A DNA stretch of 64,000 nt from Pseudomonas paralactis (GCF_001439735.1 NZ_JYLN01000005.1:450953-514952); one strand, 5' to 3'; shown: positions 16,083-24,992, numbered from the stretch's first letter. Made by a program: numbers and translations. The notes: generated by a model not told the origin, from the sequence alone.

Positions 16083-16966
16083 TGCAGGCAGGTCTTCGCA
16101 TCGACGTCGACACCTACCGTGGCACCCGTGAAGGTGTGCCGCGGCTGCTCGAATCCCTGGATGAAGCCGGGGTGAAGGCGACGTTCTTCTTCAGTGTCGG
16201 ACCGGACAACATGGGGCGCCATCTGTGGCGCCTGATCCGCCCACAGTTTTTGTGGAAGATGCTGCGCTCCAACGCTGCCGGTCTGTATGGCTGGGACATC
16301 TTGCTGGCCGGCACCGCCTGGCCGGGCAAACCGATTGGCCGCGACCTGGGGCATCTGATGCGCCAGGCCAAGGCCGCCGGGCATGAAGTCGGCCTGCACG
16401 CCTGGGATCACCATGGTTGGCAGGCCAACACCGGGCGTTGGAGCGAGGCACAGCTGGTCGAGCAGATTCGGCGTGGTGTGCAGACCTTGAGCGACATCCT
16501 GGGTGAGCGCGTGGACTGTTCAGCGGCCGCCGGATGGCGCGCCGATGAACGTGTGGTGCAAGCCAAGCAAGGCTTCAACTTTCGCTACAACAGTGATTGC
16601 CGGGGTACCAGCCTGTTCCGACCGACGCTGGCCGATGGCAGCGCGGGCACCCCACAAATTCCGGTAGACCTACCGACCTTCGACGAAGTCGTCGGGCCGG
16701 TAGTGGCTGCCAACGATTTCAACCGCTTCATCCTGGACCGGTTCAGCGCGTCGAAGCTGAACGTCTACACCATCCACGCAGAAGTCGAAGGGATTCTGAT
16801 GGCCAATGATTTTCGCCAGTTGCTCGCCCAGGCAGGGCAGCGCGGCATTGATTTCAAACCCTTGGGTGATCTTCTGCCCGCAGATGTAACCACCCTGCCC
16901 CAACAAAAACTGGTGCGCGGCGCATTGAGCGGTCGCGAGGGTTGGCTGGGAGTACAGCAGGCATGA
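16082..16966 (+). CDS. arnD: 4-deoxy-4-formamido-L-arabinose-phosphoundecaprenol deformylase
   Basis: The 294-residue NodB-homology polysaccharide deacetylase begins QAGLRIDVDTYRGTREGVP, with the metal-binding Asp-Asp region. It continues with ATFFFSVGPDNMGRHLWRL and HEVGLHAWDHHGW, the His motif typical of ArnD. It removes the formyl group from the undecaprenyl-linked sugar at the membrane, which makes the pathway irreversible. The start overlaps the arnA stop by one base. The stop overlaps the arnT start in an ATGA at 16963-16966. Confidence 0.96.
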   Translation: MQAGLRIDVDTYRGTREGVPRLLESLDEAGVKATFFFSVGPDNMGRHLWRLIRPQFLWKMLRSNAAGLYGWDILLAGTAWPGKPIGRDLGHLMRQAKAAGHEVGLHAWDHHGWQANTGRWSEAQLVEQIRRGVQTLSDILGERVDCSAAAGWRADERVVQAKQGFNFRYNSDCRGTSLFRPTLADGSAGTPQIPVDLPTFDEVVGPVVAANDFNRFILDRFSASKLNVYTIHAEVEGILMANDFRQLLAQAGQRGIDFKPLGDLLPADVTTLPQQKLVRGALSGREGWLGVQQA

Positions 16967-18618
16967 TTCGTCGCTGGGCCTTGCCCCTGCTCCTGCTGGC
17001 GTTTGCCGCGTTTTACCTGCTGCCGCTGGCCACCCATGGTTTGTGGATTCCTGATGAAACCCGCTACGCGCAGATCAGCCAGGAAATGCTGCTGACCGGC
17101 AAATGGGCCTCGCCGCACTTCATGGGCATTCGTTACTTCGAAAAACCCGCTGCGGGCTACTGGATGATCGCGCTGGGCCAGGCGATTTTCGGCCAGAACC
17201 TGTTCGGCGTGCGCTTTGCCTCGGCGTTGAGCAGCGCCCTGAGCATTGTGCTGGTTTACCTGGTATCCCGCCGATTGTGGAATGACCCGCACAAAAGCCT
17301 GGTCAGCACCCTGCTGTACATGAGTTTCCTCAGCGTGGCTGCCCTGGGTGGTTATTCCAACCTGGACCCGCAGTTCACTTTCTGGGTCAACCTGACCGGC
17401 GTGGCGTTGTGGTTCTGCTTCGACAGCAGCACACGGCGCGGCCGCTTGTGGTCATGGACGCTGTTGGGTTTCGCCTGCGGCATGGGCTTCATGACCAAGG
17501 GTTTCCTGGCCTGGTTGCTGCCGGTGTTGATCGCCCTGCCCTACGCCCTCTGGCAAAAACGCCTGGGTGAGTTGTTCACGTTTGGTGGCGTGGCCGTGGT
17601 GGTCGCAATTGCTGTCAGCCTCCCCTGGGCTTTGGCTGTACACCTGCAAGAACCGGATTACTGGCATTTCTTTTTTTGGCACGAGCATATTCAACGCTTT
17701 GCCGGAGAAGACGCACAGCACGCCGAACCTTTCTGGTATTACCTGCCGCTGCTGGTCGCGTTCGCGCTTCCTTGGGTGGCCCTGCTGCCGTCCACGTTTA
17801 AGCAGGCGTGGCTGCAAAAGCGCGCGCCGAAAACCGCCTTCCTGCTGCTGTGGCTGTTGATGCCGCTGGCGTTTTTCAGCCTGGCCAAGGGCAAGTTGCC
17901 CTCCTACATCATGCCGTGCATGTTGCCCCTGGCGTTGCTGATGGGCTCGACCTTGAGCGACAAGCTCAAGCAGGGCCATGCTCGCGTCCTGCGCATTAAT
18001 GGCTGGCTGAACCTGGCAATCGGGGTGCTGGCATTGCTGGCCCTCAGCTGGTTCCAGTTGAAAAAGCCGGTGTACGAACCCGGTGAGGAAACCTTCAGTC
18101 TGGTGCTGGTGTTCACCTTCCTGTTCGGCTGGATCGTGGTCAATCTGTTGCAAGCGGCACGGCCCTTGACGTTGTGGGCCGCGCCGCTGATTGGCAGCGG
18201 GTTATTGGTGTTATTGGTGCCTGCGGCGCTGCCCCATTCGGTGGTTTATAACAAGACCCCGGACCAGTTCATCATCGATCACATTGACGAGTTGCAGCCC
18301 TCTGTCGCCCTGTTGAGCAACGATCTGGGCGCCGCTTCTGCGCTGTCATGGCGTCTCAAACGCCCGGATATCACGCTTTACAACACCTCGGGCGAGGTCA
18401 AGTACGGGCTGGCTTACGCCGATACGGCCCATCGATTGGTCGACCCTAACGCGATCCAGGCGTGGATGGCACAAACCCGCCGCACCGGCGCCGTCGGCGT
18501 GGTTATGCGCCTGAACAGCCAAGGTGAAAAGGAAGAGCTTGCGCTGCTGCCAACCGATGGCAAGCGTTATGCCCAGGGCAAGATCGTGATTCTGATTTTC
18601 CCGCAGGTCGCGCCATGA
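16963..18618 (+). CDS. arnT: lipid A aminoarabinosyltransferase
   Basis: The 551-residue integral membrane transferase starts MIRRWALPLLLLAFAAF. The family motif GLWIPDETRYAQISQEML follows in the first periplasmic loop; it contains the acidic pair needed for undecaprenyl-phosphate-sugar use. RYFEKPAAGYWM comes next and some 12-13 transmembrane helices occupy residues 1-430, before a periplasmic C-terminal domain. It moves L-Ara4N from undecaprenyl phosphate to lipid A phosphates on the outer face of the inner membrane, giving resistance to polymyxin and cationic peptides. I use the ATG at 16963, which overlaps the arnD stop, rather than a GTG seven codons upstream. Confidence 0.96.
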   Translation: MIRRWALPLLLLAFAAFYLLPLATHGLWIPDETRYAQISQEMLLTGKWASPHFMGIRYFEKPAAGYWMIALGQAIFGQNLFGVRFASALSSALSIVLVYLVSRRLWNDPHKSLVSTLLYMSFLSVAALGGYSNLDPQFTFWVNLTGVALWFCFDSSTRRGRLWSWTLLGFACGMGFMTKGFLAWLLPVLIALPYALWQKRLGELFTFGGVAVVVAIAVSLPWALAVHLQEPDYWHFFFWHEHIQRFAGEDAQHAEPFWYYLPLLVAFALPWVALLPSTFKQAWLQKRAPKTAFLLLWLLMPLAFFSLAKGKLPSYIMPCMLPLALLMGSTLSDKLKQGHARVLRINGWLNLAIGVLALLALSWFQLKKPVYEPGEETFSLVLVFTFLFGWIVVNLLQAARPLTLWAAPLIGSGLLVLLVPAALPHSVVYNKTPDQFIIDHIDELQPSVALLSNDLGAASALSWRLKRPDITLYNTSGEVKYGLAYADTAHRLVDPNAIQAWMAQTRRTGAVGVVMRLNSQGEKEELALLPTDGKRYAQGKIVILIFPQVAP

Positions 18619-18962
18619 TCACCCTGCTGCTGTTGCTCAGCGCCTGCTTGCTTACCTGCATGGGCCAGGTCTCGCAAAAGTTCGCCGTGGAAAGCTGGCG
18701 GAACATGCCCGAAGGCTGGGCATTGAGGCTGCGCTCGCCGTGGTTATGGTCAGCGCTGGTGTGCCTGGGTCTGGGCCTGTTGGTGTGGCTGCTGGTAGTG
18801 CAGCGCCTGGAAGTGGGGGTTGCCTACCCCATGCTCAGCCTGAATTTTGTGCTGGTCACACTGATGGCGCGCTTTGTATTTCACGAACCCATCGATTGCC
18901 GTCACTGGCTGGGTGTGGGGCTGGTGATTGCCGGCGTCGTCTTGCTGGGGCGCCAGGTATGA
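18615..18962 (+). CDS. arnE: aminoarabinose-undecaprenyl phosphate flippase subunit ArnE
   Basis: The 115-residue, four-helix, EamA-like small membrane protein has the ArnE features GQVSQKFAVESW in TM1 and VGVAYPMLSLNFVLVTLMA in TM3. With ArnF it is thought to flip undecaprenyl-phosphate-Ara4N across the inner membrane for ArnT. It overlaps both neighbours by 4 bp. Confidence 0.95.
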   Translation: MITLLLLLSACLLTCMGQVSQKFAVESWRNMPEGWALRLRSPWLWSALVCLGLGLLVWLLVVQRLEVGVAYPMLSLNFVLVTLMARFVFHEPIDCRHWLGVGLVIAGVVLLGRQV

Positions 18963-19372
18963 GCCGCACACAGGGTTTCGCCCTGGCCCTGGGCAGTGTC
19001 GGCCTGGTGAGTGGCGCCCAACTGGGCATGCGCTGGAGCATGACGCGCCTGCCCCTGCCCACCGAGTGGCTGGCTGCCTTTAACAGCAACAGCATCGACC
19101 CTGGCGCCCTGGGCGTGGTGATCCTGGCGATCATTGCCTACGCGCTGTCGATGCTCTGCTGGCTTGGCGCGCTCAAGCATCTGCCACTGGGCCGAGCCTA
19201 CTCGTTGCTCAGCATCAGCTACGCACTGGTCTACCTGCTGGCCGCCAGCCTGCCGGTGTTCAACGAAGCTTTCTCGCTTTCAAAAACCCTGGGGGTGGCC
19301 TTGGTCATCCTCGGCGTACTGGTTATCAACTCTCGTCGTGCTTGCACCTCAAGCCCCAGGAATACCCCATGA
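18959..19372 (+). CDS. arnF: aminoarabinose-undecaprenyl phosphate flippase subunit ArnF
   Basis: The 137-residue partner of ArnE has four hydrophobic helices, with SGAQLGMRWSMTRLP near the start and LPLGRAYSLLSISYALVYLLAA in the third helix. The ATG at 18959 overlaps the arnE stop, and the frame stays open upstream only because of GC bias. The stop overlaps the ugd start by 3 bases. It forms the flippase with ArnE. Confidence 0.94.
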   Translation: MSRTQGFALALGSVGLVSGAQLGMRWSMTRLPLPTEWLAAFNSNSIDPGALGVVILAIIAYALSMLCWLGALKHLPLGRAYSLLSISYALVYLLAASLPVFNEAFSLSKTLGVALVILGVLVINSRRACTSSPRNTP

Positions 19373-20751
19373 AAATCAGCGTATTTGGTAGTGGTTACGT
19401 TGGTCTGGTACAGGCCACTGTATTAGCCGAAGTCGGTCACGATGTCATTTGCATGGACGTTGACAAAAGCAAGGTCGAGTCGCTCCAGAAAGGGCACGTG
19501 ACCATCTTCGAGCCGGGCCTGGCCGCGATGGTCAAGGACAACCTGGAAAGCGGTCGCCTGCGTTTTACCTATGACGAAAAACTCGCCGTCGAGCACGGTG
19601 AAGTGCTGTTCATTGCCGTGGGAACGCCGTCGGATGAAGACGGTTCTGCCGACCTCAAATACGTGCTCTCGGTGGGTGACGCCGTGTCCCGCCACCGCCT
19701 GGAGCCGGTAATCCTGGTGGAGAAATCCACCGTGCCCGTCGGCACTGGCGACACCTTGCGCGCCCATATCGAAAAGAACCTGCATATCGCTGGCCGTCAG
19801 TTGGAGTTCGATATCGTCTCCAACCCGGAATTCCTCAAGGAAGGCTCGGCCGTTGCCGACTGCCGCCGCCCGGACCGCATCATCATTGGCTGTGAGCGCG
19901 AGGAAGTGCGTGAGGTCATGCGCGACCTGTACGCGCCGTTCAACCGCAACCATGACCGCATCATCTTCATGGACCTGCGCAGCGCCGAACTGACCAAGTA
20001 CGCCGCCAACTGCATGTTGGCCACCAAGATCAGCTTCATCAACCAGATCGCCGAGCTGGCCGAACACCTGGGCGCCGATATTGAATCGGTGCGCCTGGGC
20101 ATTGGTGCCGATTCGCGAATCGGCTACCACTTCATCTACCCAGGTTGTGGTTACGGCGGTTCGTGCTTCCCCAAAGACATGCGTGCCTTGATCCATAGCG
20201 CCAAGCAAGCCAACTGCTCCAGCGACCTGCTCGAAGCAGTGGAAGCCATCAACCAGCGCCAGAAGAGCAAGCTGTTCGAGCGCATCAATGCGTTCTTCAA
20301 GGGCAATCTCAAGGGCAAGACCTTCGCGGTGTGGGGCCTGGCCTTCAAACCCAACACCGATGACATGCGCGACGCTCCCAGCCGCGTGCTGATGGAAGCC
20401 CTGTGGGCCGCCGGTGCCAATGTGCGCGCCTTTGACCCGGAAGCCATGCAGGAAACCCAGCGGATCTATGGCGACGACCCGCGCCTGATGCTGATGGGGA
20501 CTCCGGAGTCCACCCTGGGCGGCGCCGATGCGCTGATCGTATGCACCGAATGGCAGCAGTTCAAGGCACCGGACTTCGACCTGATTCACCAGCGCTTGAA
20601 AACCCCGGTGATCTTCGACGGCCGCAACCTGTATGACGGCGAACGCCTGACGCGCAAAGGCTTCAAGTATTTTCCCATTGGCCGTGGCGATTCCTGCGAG
20701 TTGCCGATCCCCCAGCAAAACTGGGTTGAACAGGTCAGGGATGTCGGCTAG
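19369..20751 (+). CDS. ugd: UDP-glucose 6-dehydrogenase
   Basis: The 460-residue enzyme has the N-terminal NAD site VFGSGYVGLVQATVLAEVGHDV, the conserved EKSTVPVGTGD, and the active-site cysteine in GCGYGGSCFPKD. The C-terminal domain includes AVWGLAFKPNTDDMRDAPS. It oxidises UDP-glucose to UDP-glucuronate, the first precursor of the ArnA pathway, so the operon supplies its own substrate. The P. aeruginosa operon ends with the equivalent gene. The start at 19369 overlaps the arnF stop. Confidence 0.97.
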   Translation: MKISVFGSGYVGLVQATVLAEVGHDVICMDVDKSKVESLQKGHVTIFEPGLAAMVKDNLESGRLRFTYDEKLAVEHGEVLFIAVGTPSDEDGSADLKYVLSVGDAVSRHRLEPVILVEKSTVPVGTGDTLRAHIEKNLHIAGRQLEFDIVSNPEFLKEGSAVADCRRPDRIIIGCEREEVREVMRDLYAPFNRNHDRIIFMDLRSAELTKYAANCMLATKISFINQIAELAEHLGADIESVRLGIGADSRIGYHFIYPGCGYGGSCFPKDMRALIHSAKQANCSSDLLEAVEAINQRQKSKLFERINAFFKGNLKGKTFAVWGLAFKPNTDDMRDAPSRVLMEALWAAGANVRAFDPEAMQETQRIYGDDPRLMLMGTPESTLGGADALIVCTEWQQFKAPDFDLIHQRLKTPVIFDGRNLYDGERLTRKGFKYFPIGRGDSCELPIPQQNWVEQVRDVG

Positions 20752-22374
20752 GTGAACAAGGCTTTCCCATCCATGCAGAGCGCCACGATCCGCCGCCAGT
20801 CGCTGGGGCTCGGGCTGTTGGCGCTGGTGCTGTTTATCGCCGGCAACTGGCACCAGGCAATTATCGGTTTTGATTCGCGCTTCGTGATGTTCGCCCAGGA
20901 AATGCTGCGCCACGGGCCAGGTTTTTTCCCCACGACCTACGGCCAACCATATGCCGACTACCTGGCCACTTCAACGCTGCTGACCTGGCTGCTGTCATTG
21001 CCTCTGGGCCAGGTCACCAGCCTGACGGCATGGCTGCCCAGTGCTGTCGCCTCAACACTGATCGTCATGCTGGTTTATCGCCTGACTGCGCCCTACTCCC
21101 TGCGCTGGGGGATGTTGAGCGTGGCAATGTTGCTGCTCAGCAGCACCTTCGTCAGCGAAACCCGCGCGGTCTCCCTGGACCAGATGCTCGCCGCCGTGAC
21201 CCTGGCGGTGTTTTACCTGGGCTATGCCCATGATCACTTCGCTGCTGCCAAGCGCTTGCATTGGGTGTTTGTGTTGCTGCTGCTCGGGTTTGCCCTGCGT
21301 GGGCCGATTGGTTTGGTGATTCCCACTGGCGTGTTGTGCAGCTATTACCTGATCAACCAGCAGTGGCGTCGTTTGTTCAGCTTCGGCCTGCTGGCGTTGG
21401 CGCTGCTGGCGGCGTGCGTCGGCCTGTTGCTGCTGCTGGCCAAGCTCAGCGGCGGCGAAGACTTCATGCATGACGTGATTCGTATGCAGTTTCTGGGGCG
21501 CATGGATGGCAGCGAAGGCTCCGGCGGTGTGCTGTATTACTTCACCAGTTCCCTGGGCAACTACGCCCTGGCTTATCCGCTGGCAGTCCTGGTGCTGGTG
21601 GCGATCATGATCGGCAGGCGGCGTGCGCCGGAGCCCGCGTTGAAGCTGGTGCTGTATTGCGCAGCGGCGGGTGTGCTGGTGATGGTAGGCCTGTCGGTAC
21701 CCCAGGCGAAAAAAGCGCGCTATATCCTGCCGATGTTGCCGATGGCCGCGATCATCGCCGCGTACCCGTTCCAGGCGACACAGGGGCGACTGTTTGCCTG
21801 GCTGCGCGGCCTGACGCTGGGCGTCTGGACACTATTGCCGACGCTGTTGGTGATTGGCCTGCTGATGGCACGGCGGCGTTATCCGCAACCGCTGGCCAAC
21901 CTCGAAGTAATCTTCGTCGTACTTGGCCTGCTTCAGACCCTGGCGCTGCTGACCCTGCTCAAGTCGCGGCTGCGTACATTTGGCCCGGCCCTGGCCGCAG
22001 TGCTGGCCCTTTGGACAACCTACATCCTGGTGGTTGAACCCCTGGAGCGTCAGTTATACGACACCCGCACGTTCAGCCTCGCCGTCAAGGCGCAAGTCCT
22101 GCAGCAACCAGCGCCCGTGGTGCTGCACGCGCTGGGTAAAGATGCGAAAGCCATCAAGTTCATGGTCAACTTCGATTGTGACAAGGTGCCGCTGTTTACC
22201 CAATTGCCCATCGAATTGAAGCCGATTCAGGCGCCGGCATGGTTGGTCATGAGCCAGGCCGACTTCCAGGCGCTGGACGATCCACGCCTGCGTTCAATTA
22301 CGCCCACGCTGACAGGCGAGTTCGACAAGAACCCTTACGTATTGCTGCATCTGGTAAAAACCACAGTGCCATAA
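20752..22374 (+). CDS. ArnT-like membrane glycosyltransferase (PMT/GT83-like), extra operon member
   Basis: This 540-residue polytopic protein starts with GTG immediately after the ugd stop, with no gap, and continues the operon; the ATG at 20773 is an alternative start. It has about 11-12 hydrophobic helices and a C-terminal soluble tail of ~100 residues. Family-like features include VSETRAVSLDQMLAAVTLAVFYLGY and VPQAKKARYILPMLPMAA, the latter matching the KGKLPSYIMP region of ArnT. The first periplasmic loop reads GFDSRFVMFAQEMLRHG in place of the ArnT motif WIPDETRYAQISQEML, retaining a single acidic residue there. It probably uses a polyprenyl-phosphate sugar, but donor and acceptor may differ from ArnT. 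Confidence 0.82.
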   Translation: MNKAFPSMQSATIRRQSLGLGLLALVLFIAGNWHQAIIGFDSRFVMFAQEMLRHGPGFFPTTYGQPYADYLATSTLLTWLLSLPLGQVTSLTAWLPSAVASTLIVMLVYRLTAPYSLRWGMLSVAMLLLSSTFVSETRAVSLDQMLAAVTLAVFYLGYAHDHFAAAKRLHWVFVLLLLGFALRGPIGLVIPTGVLCSYYLINQQWRRLFSFGLLALALLAACVGLLLLLAKLSGGEDFMHDVIRMQFLGRMDGSEGSGGVLYYFTSSLGNYALAYPLAVLVLVAIMIGRRRAPEPALKLVLYCAAAGVLVMVGLSVPQAKKARYILPMLPMAAIIAAYPFQATQGRLFAWLRGLTLGVWTLLPTLLVIGLLMARRRYPQPLANLEVIFVVLGLLQTLALLTLLKSRLRTFGPALAAVLALWTTYILVVEPLERQLYDTRTFSLAVKAQVLQQPAPVVLHALGKDAKAIKFMVNFDCDKVPLFTQLPIELKPIQAPAWLVMSQADFQALDDPRLRSITPTLTGEFDKNPYVLLHLVKTTVP

Positions 22375-22659
22375 GCACTTTTCCAGGGGCATTGTAAGAA
22401 AGAGCGCCGACTCTTTAATGGGTGGGCGTCTTTCATCAAAGGCACCAAGAAAACACCTACATTCCTTTGCGTAATGGCTGGTGCACTTTCCCTTCCTGTG
22501 CCTGGAACCCGACGGTAGACTCGCTGCCACGTGCACTAAGTATTTACCACCCGATCGTCAGGGCTGTCCCGAAAGCGCTTGGGTCAAGGCACGCCATAAT
22601 TACAAGGACGTTGTAGGCTGCCCACGCGCGATGGCTTACTTCATCGAGAGGACAATGCC
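22375..22659. other. intergenic stretch after the arn operon
   Basis: Several short frames cross this 285-bp stretch, but none has a ribosome binding site or family signature. I see no clear terminator hairpin with a T-run. The end, GAGAGGA at 22646-22652, serves the following small frame. Confidence 0.4.
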
Positions 22660-22884
22660 GTGCGAGAGGAACTGTTGAATGTACCTGTACCAAGACTGGA
22701 TCGGCTGATGGCATTGCGCGACGCGCTGGTGGCGTTAAAGGGGCCGCTCGCAGACGACCCCAGGCTGCGCGAAGATCTGCATGAGCGCTTGTTCAATGAA
22801 GAGGCCAATAACCGGGTGTTGGGCAAAGTCAGCCCACCAGCGCCCACTGTGGCAGGCTCCATTAGCTTGGGCGATGCCTTTTAA
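22660..22884 (+). CDS. small protein of unknown function
   Basis: The 74-residue frame starts with GTG 8 bases after a strong GAGAGGA ribosome binding site. It has normal Pseudomonas codon use. The product is charged and probably helical (LDRLMALRDALVALKGPLADDPRLREDLHERLFNEE reads as two amphipathic helices), without signal peptide or membrane segment. No family is recognised. Confidence 0.5.
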   Translation: MREELLNVPVPRLDRLMALRDALVALKGPLADDPRLREDLHERLFNEEANNRVLGKVSPPAPTVAGSISLGDAF

Positions 22885-22918
22885 CTGCATTAGTTTTGCG
22901 TTTAACCCTCATTAATAT

Positions 22919-22933
22919 GCACTGGTACGATCG
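22919..22933. repeat. 15-bp motif, copy 1 (upstream of the HPP gene)
   Basis: GCACTGGTACGATCG here is repeated exactly at 23817-23831. This copy ends 101 bp before the HPP gene start. It is close to, but does not complete, a sigma-54 -24/-12 pattern; a shared regulator site is the simplest reading. Confidence 0.4.
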
Positions 22934-23034
22934 GGTCAACCTCGGCAAACTGCGCAGGTTCCTCCCCCAAATATTGGAACGTTCAAAGGGCTGCACCGGG
23001 AAACCAGGCAGGCCTTTTTTTTCGCCCGCCGTTT

Positions 23035-23757
23035 ATGGATCGTCTTTACATGCTCGCTCGCTGGTTACCCGCTTCAATCAACACCCGCCCCGCTGAATGG
23101 AGCCGTGCCGGGATCGGCATGGCCTTGGGAACCCTGCTCAGTGTCTGGGCTTGCGCCCAGGTATTCGGCATGGAGGTTGCCCTGCATTTGCTCGGGCCCC
23201 TTGGCGCTTCGGCCGTGTTGCTGTTCGCGGTGTCCTCGGGAGCGCTGGCCCAGCCATGGTCAATCATGGGCAGTTACCTGTGTGCCGGTATCGTTGCCTT
23301 GCTGGTGGCACGGGTACTGGGGCGAACCCTGGGCAGCGCGTGCCTGGCGGCAGGCATGACGGTAATCCTGATTTGTTGGCTGCGTTGTTTGCACCCACCG
23401 GCCGGTGGCCTGGCCATGACGCTGGTGCTGGCCGACCCTGCGTCCATCGCCCTGGGCTGGTACGAACTGGCGCCTGTTATGCTGGGTGCCGGCGCTCTGC
23501 TGGGGTGCGCGCTGGTCTACAACAATGCCACGCGCACGCGGTATCCCAAGGGGTTGGCCGAGCCTGCACCTGTGGTCCTCGGCGTTCAGCCCGTCAGCGA
23601 TCCGTCGATCACAGCGGCCGACCTCAAGCTGGCGCTGGCCGAAATGGAGCAGTTTTACGATGTCGAGCCAACCGAGCTGGAGCAGCTGATCCACGCAGCG
23701 GAAGGACACGCACGGCGGCGCAGTATCGGTGAGGTCCTGGCCAACCGCGTGGTTTGA
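23035..23757 (+). CDS. HPP-family membrane protein lacking CBS domains
   Basis: The 240-residue protein has five or six hydrophobic segments with the family hallmark HPPAGGLAMTLVLADP near residue 122 and GPLGASAVLLFAVSSGALAQPWS near residue 60. Full-length Pseudomonas relatives continue into two cytoplasmic CBS domains. Here the linker that normally precedes them is intact (ADLKLALAEMEQFYDVEPTELEQL, then AEGHARRRSIGE), but the protein stops at once after it. Family members have been linked to nitrite or other small-ion transport; without CBS domains, nucleotide-dependent control should be absent. A GTG or in-frame ATG six codons in are alternative starts. Confidence 0.85.
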   Translation: MDRLYMLARWLPASINTRPAEWSRAGIGMALGTLLSVWACAQVFGMEVALHLLGPLGASAVLLFAVSSGALAQPWSIMGSYLCAGIVALLVARVLGRTLGSACLAAGMTVILICWLRCLHPPAGGLAMTLVLADPASIALGWYELAPVMLGAGALLGCALVYNNATRTRYPKGLAEPAPVVLGVQPVSDPSITAADLKLALAEMEQFYDVEPTELEQLIHAAEGHARRRSIGEVLANRVV

Positions 23758-23816
23758 TCCCTGCTGCATAAATGCAACAACGACCTGCATGATTGAAGGT
23801 TGTACTGGGCAAATTT

Positions 23817-23831
23817 GCACTGGTACGATCG
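23817..23831. repeat. 15-bp motif, copy 2 (upstream of the acyl-CoA hydrolase gene)
   Basis: This is an exact second copy of GCACTGGTACGATCG, ending 57 bp before the start codon at 23889. Both copies lie in promoter-distance positions and in the same orientation. Confidence 0.4.
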
Positions 23832-23888
23832 CGAGAAGGTTCGCCCGCGAACATCTTGATAAAGAACAATAAAAGCAGGGAGTTAGTG

Positions 23889-24989
23889 ATGACTGCTCAG
23901 GTTTCATCCGAAGCAAGCCGCGCCGATATTCAGCAACAAGTACTGAGTGAAGTGCGTAACCATATCGGCCACCTCACCCTCAATCGCCCCGCCGGCTTGA
24001 ATGCCATCACCCTCGACATGGTCCGCCAGCTGACTGCGCAGTTGCAGGCGTGGGCCGATGACCCGCAGGTATACGCAGTGGTGCTGCGCGGCGCCGGCGA
24101 AAAAGCCTTCTGCGCCGGCGGCGACATCCGTTCGCTGTACGACAGCTTCAAGAACGGCGACACCCTGCACCAGGATTTCTTCGTCGAAGAATATGCCCTC
24201 GACCTGGCTATCCACCATTACCGTAAACCGGTGGTGGCATTGATGGACGGCTTCGTCCTCGGCGGCGGCATGGGCCTGGTACAAGGCGCGGACCTTCGGG
24301 TCGTGACTGAACGCAGCCGTCTGGCGATGCCGGAAGTGGCTATCGGCTACTTCCCCGATGTAGGTGGCAGTTATTTTCTGTCGCGTATTCCCGGTGAGCT
24401 GGGAACCTACCTTGGCGTGACCGGCGTGCAGATACGTGCCGCCGATGCGCTGTATTGCGGACTGGCCGACTGGTCTATCGACAGCGCCAAACTCCCCGCC
24501 CTGGACAACAAACTCGACCAGCTGCAATGGAGCGATTCACCCCTCAAGGATTTGCAAGGTGTGCTAGCCAAACTGGCGGTGCAGCAATTGCCCGATGCGC
24601 CGCTGGCGGCCCTGCGCCCGGTTATTGATCACTTCTTCGCGCTGCCGGACGTACCGAGCATCGTTGAGCAATTACAGGCAGTTACCGTCGCCGACACCCA
24701 TGAATGGGCATTGAATACCGCCCACCTGATGCAGACCCGTTCGCCCTTGGCCATGGCCGTGACTTTGCAAATGCTGCGTCGTGGCCGGCACCTTGCGCTG
24801 GAACAGTGCTTTGCTCTGGAGCTGCACCTGGACCGCCAATGGTTCGAGCGTGGCGATCTGATCGAAGGCGTTCGCGCCCTGATCATCGACAAGGATAAAG
24901 CCCCACGCTGGAACCCGCCCACGCTCGATGCGCTGGACGACGGCCATGTCGATAGCTTCTTCCGCGACTTCGCGCAGATTGGGAAATAA
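23889..24989 (+). CDS. 3-hydroxyisobutyryl-CoA hydrolase-type crotonase
   Basis: The 366-residue protein is longer than plain enoyl-CoA hydratases (~260) and has the features of 3-hydroxyisobutyryl-CoA hydrolases: KAFCAGGDIRSLYDS, the oxyanion-hole region GFVLGGGMGLVQGADLRV, YFPDVGGSYFLSRIPG and the C-terminal EGVRALIIDKDKAPRWNPPTLD. In valine breakdown it releases 3-hydroxyisobutyrate from its CoA ester. I use the ATG at 23889, after GGGAGTTAGTG; an upstream in-frame start at 23793 would add 32 unrelated residues. It is followed after 3 bp by an acyl-CoA dehydrogenase gene, matching the P. aeruginosa PA0744-PA0746 type grouping. Confidence 0.88.
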   Translation: MTAQVSSEASRADIQQQVLSEVRNHIGHLTLNRPAGLNAITLDMVRQLTAQLQAWADDPQVYAVVLRGAGEKAFCAGGDIRSLYDSFKNGDTLHQDFFVEEYALDLAIHHYRKPVVALMDGFVLGGGMGLVQGADLRVVTERSRLAMPEVAIGYFPDVGGSYFLSRIPGELGTYLGVTGVQIRAADALYCGLADWSIDSAKLPALDNKLDQLQWSDSPLKDLQGVLAKLAVQQLPDAPLAALRPVIDHFFALPDVPSIVEQLQAVTVADTHEWALNTAHLMQTRSPLAMAVTLQMLRRGRHLALEQCFALELHLDRQWFERGDLIEGVRALIIDKDKAPRWNPPTLDALDDGHVDSFFRDFAQIGK

Positions 24990-24992
24990 GCC

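Noticed and set aside
19423..20946. Long open frame antisense to ugd (and similar long antisense frames at 815-2188, 7794-8387, 27711-29078 and 46295-47731)
   Set aside because: They mirror well-supported genes on the other strand. Their composition is the product of GC-rich third positions and they have no recognisable family.
22919..22940. Sigma-54 promoter in the 15-bp repeat
   Set aside because: TGGTACG could serve as a -24 element, but the required TTGC-type -12 element is not at the right distance in either copy.
22981..23030. Intrinsic terminator with the T-run near 23018
   Set aside because: The T-run is clear, but the preceding bases do not form a stable GC hairpin.
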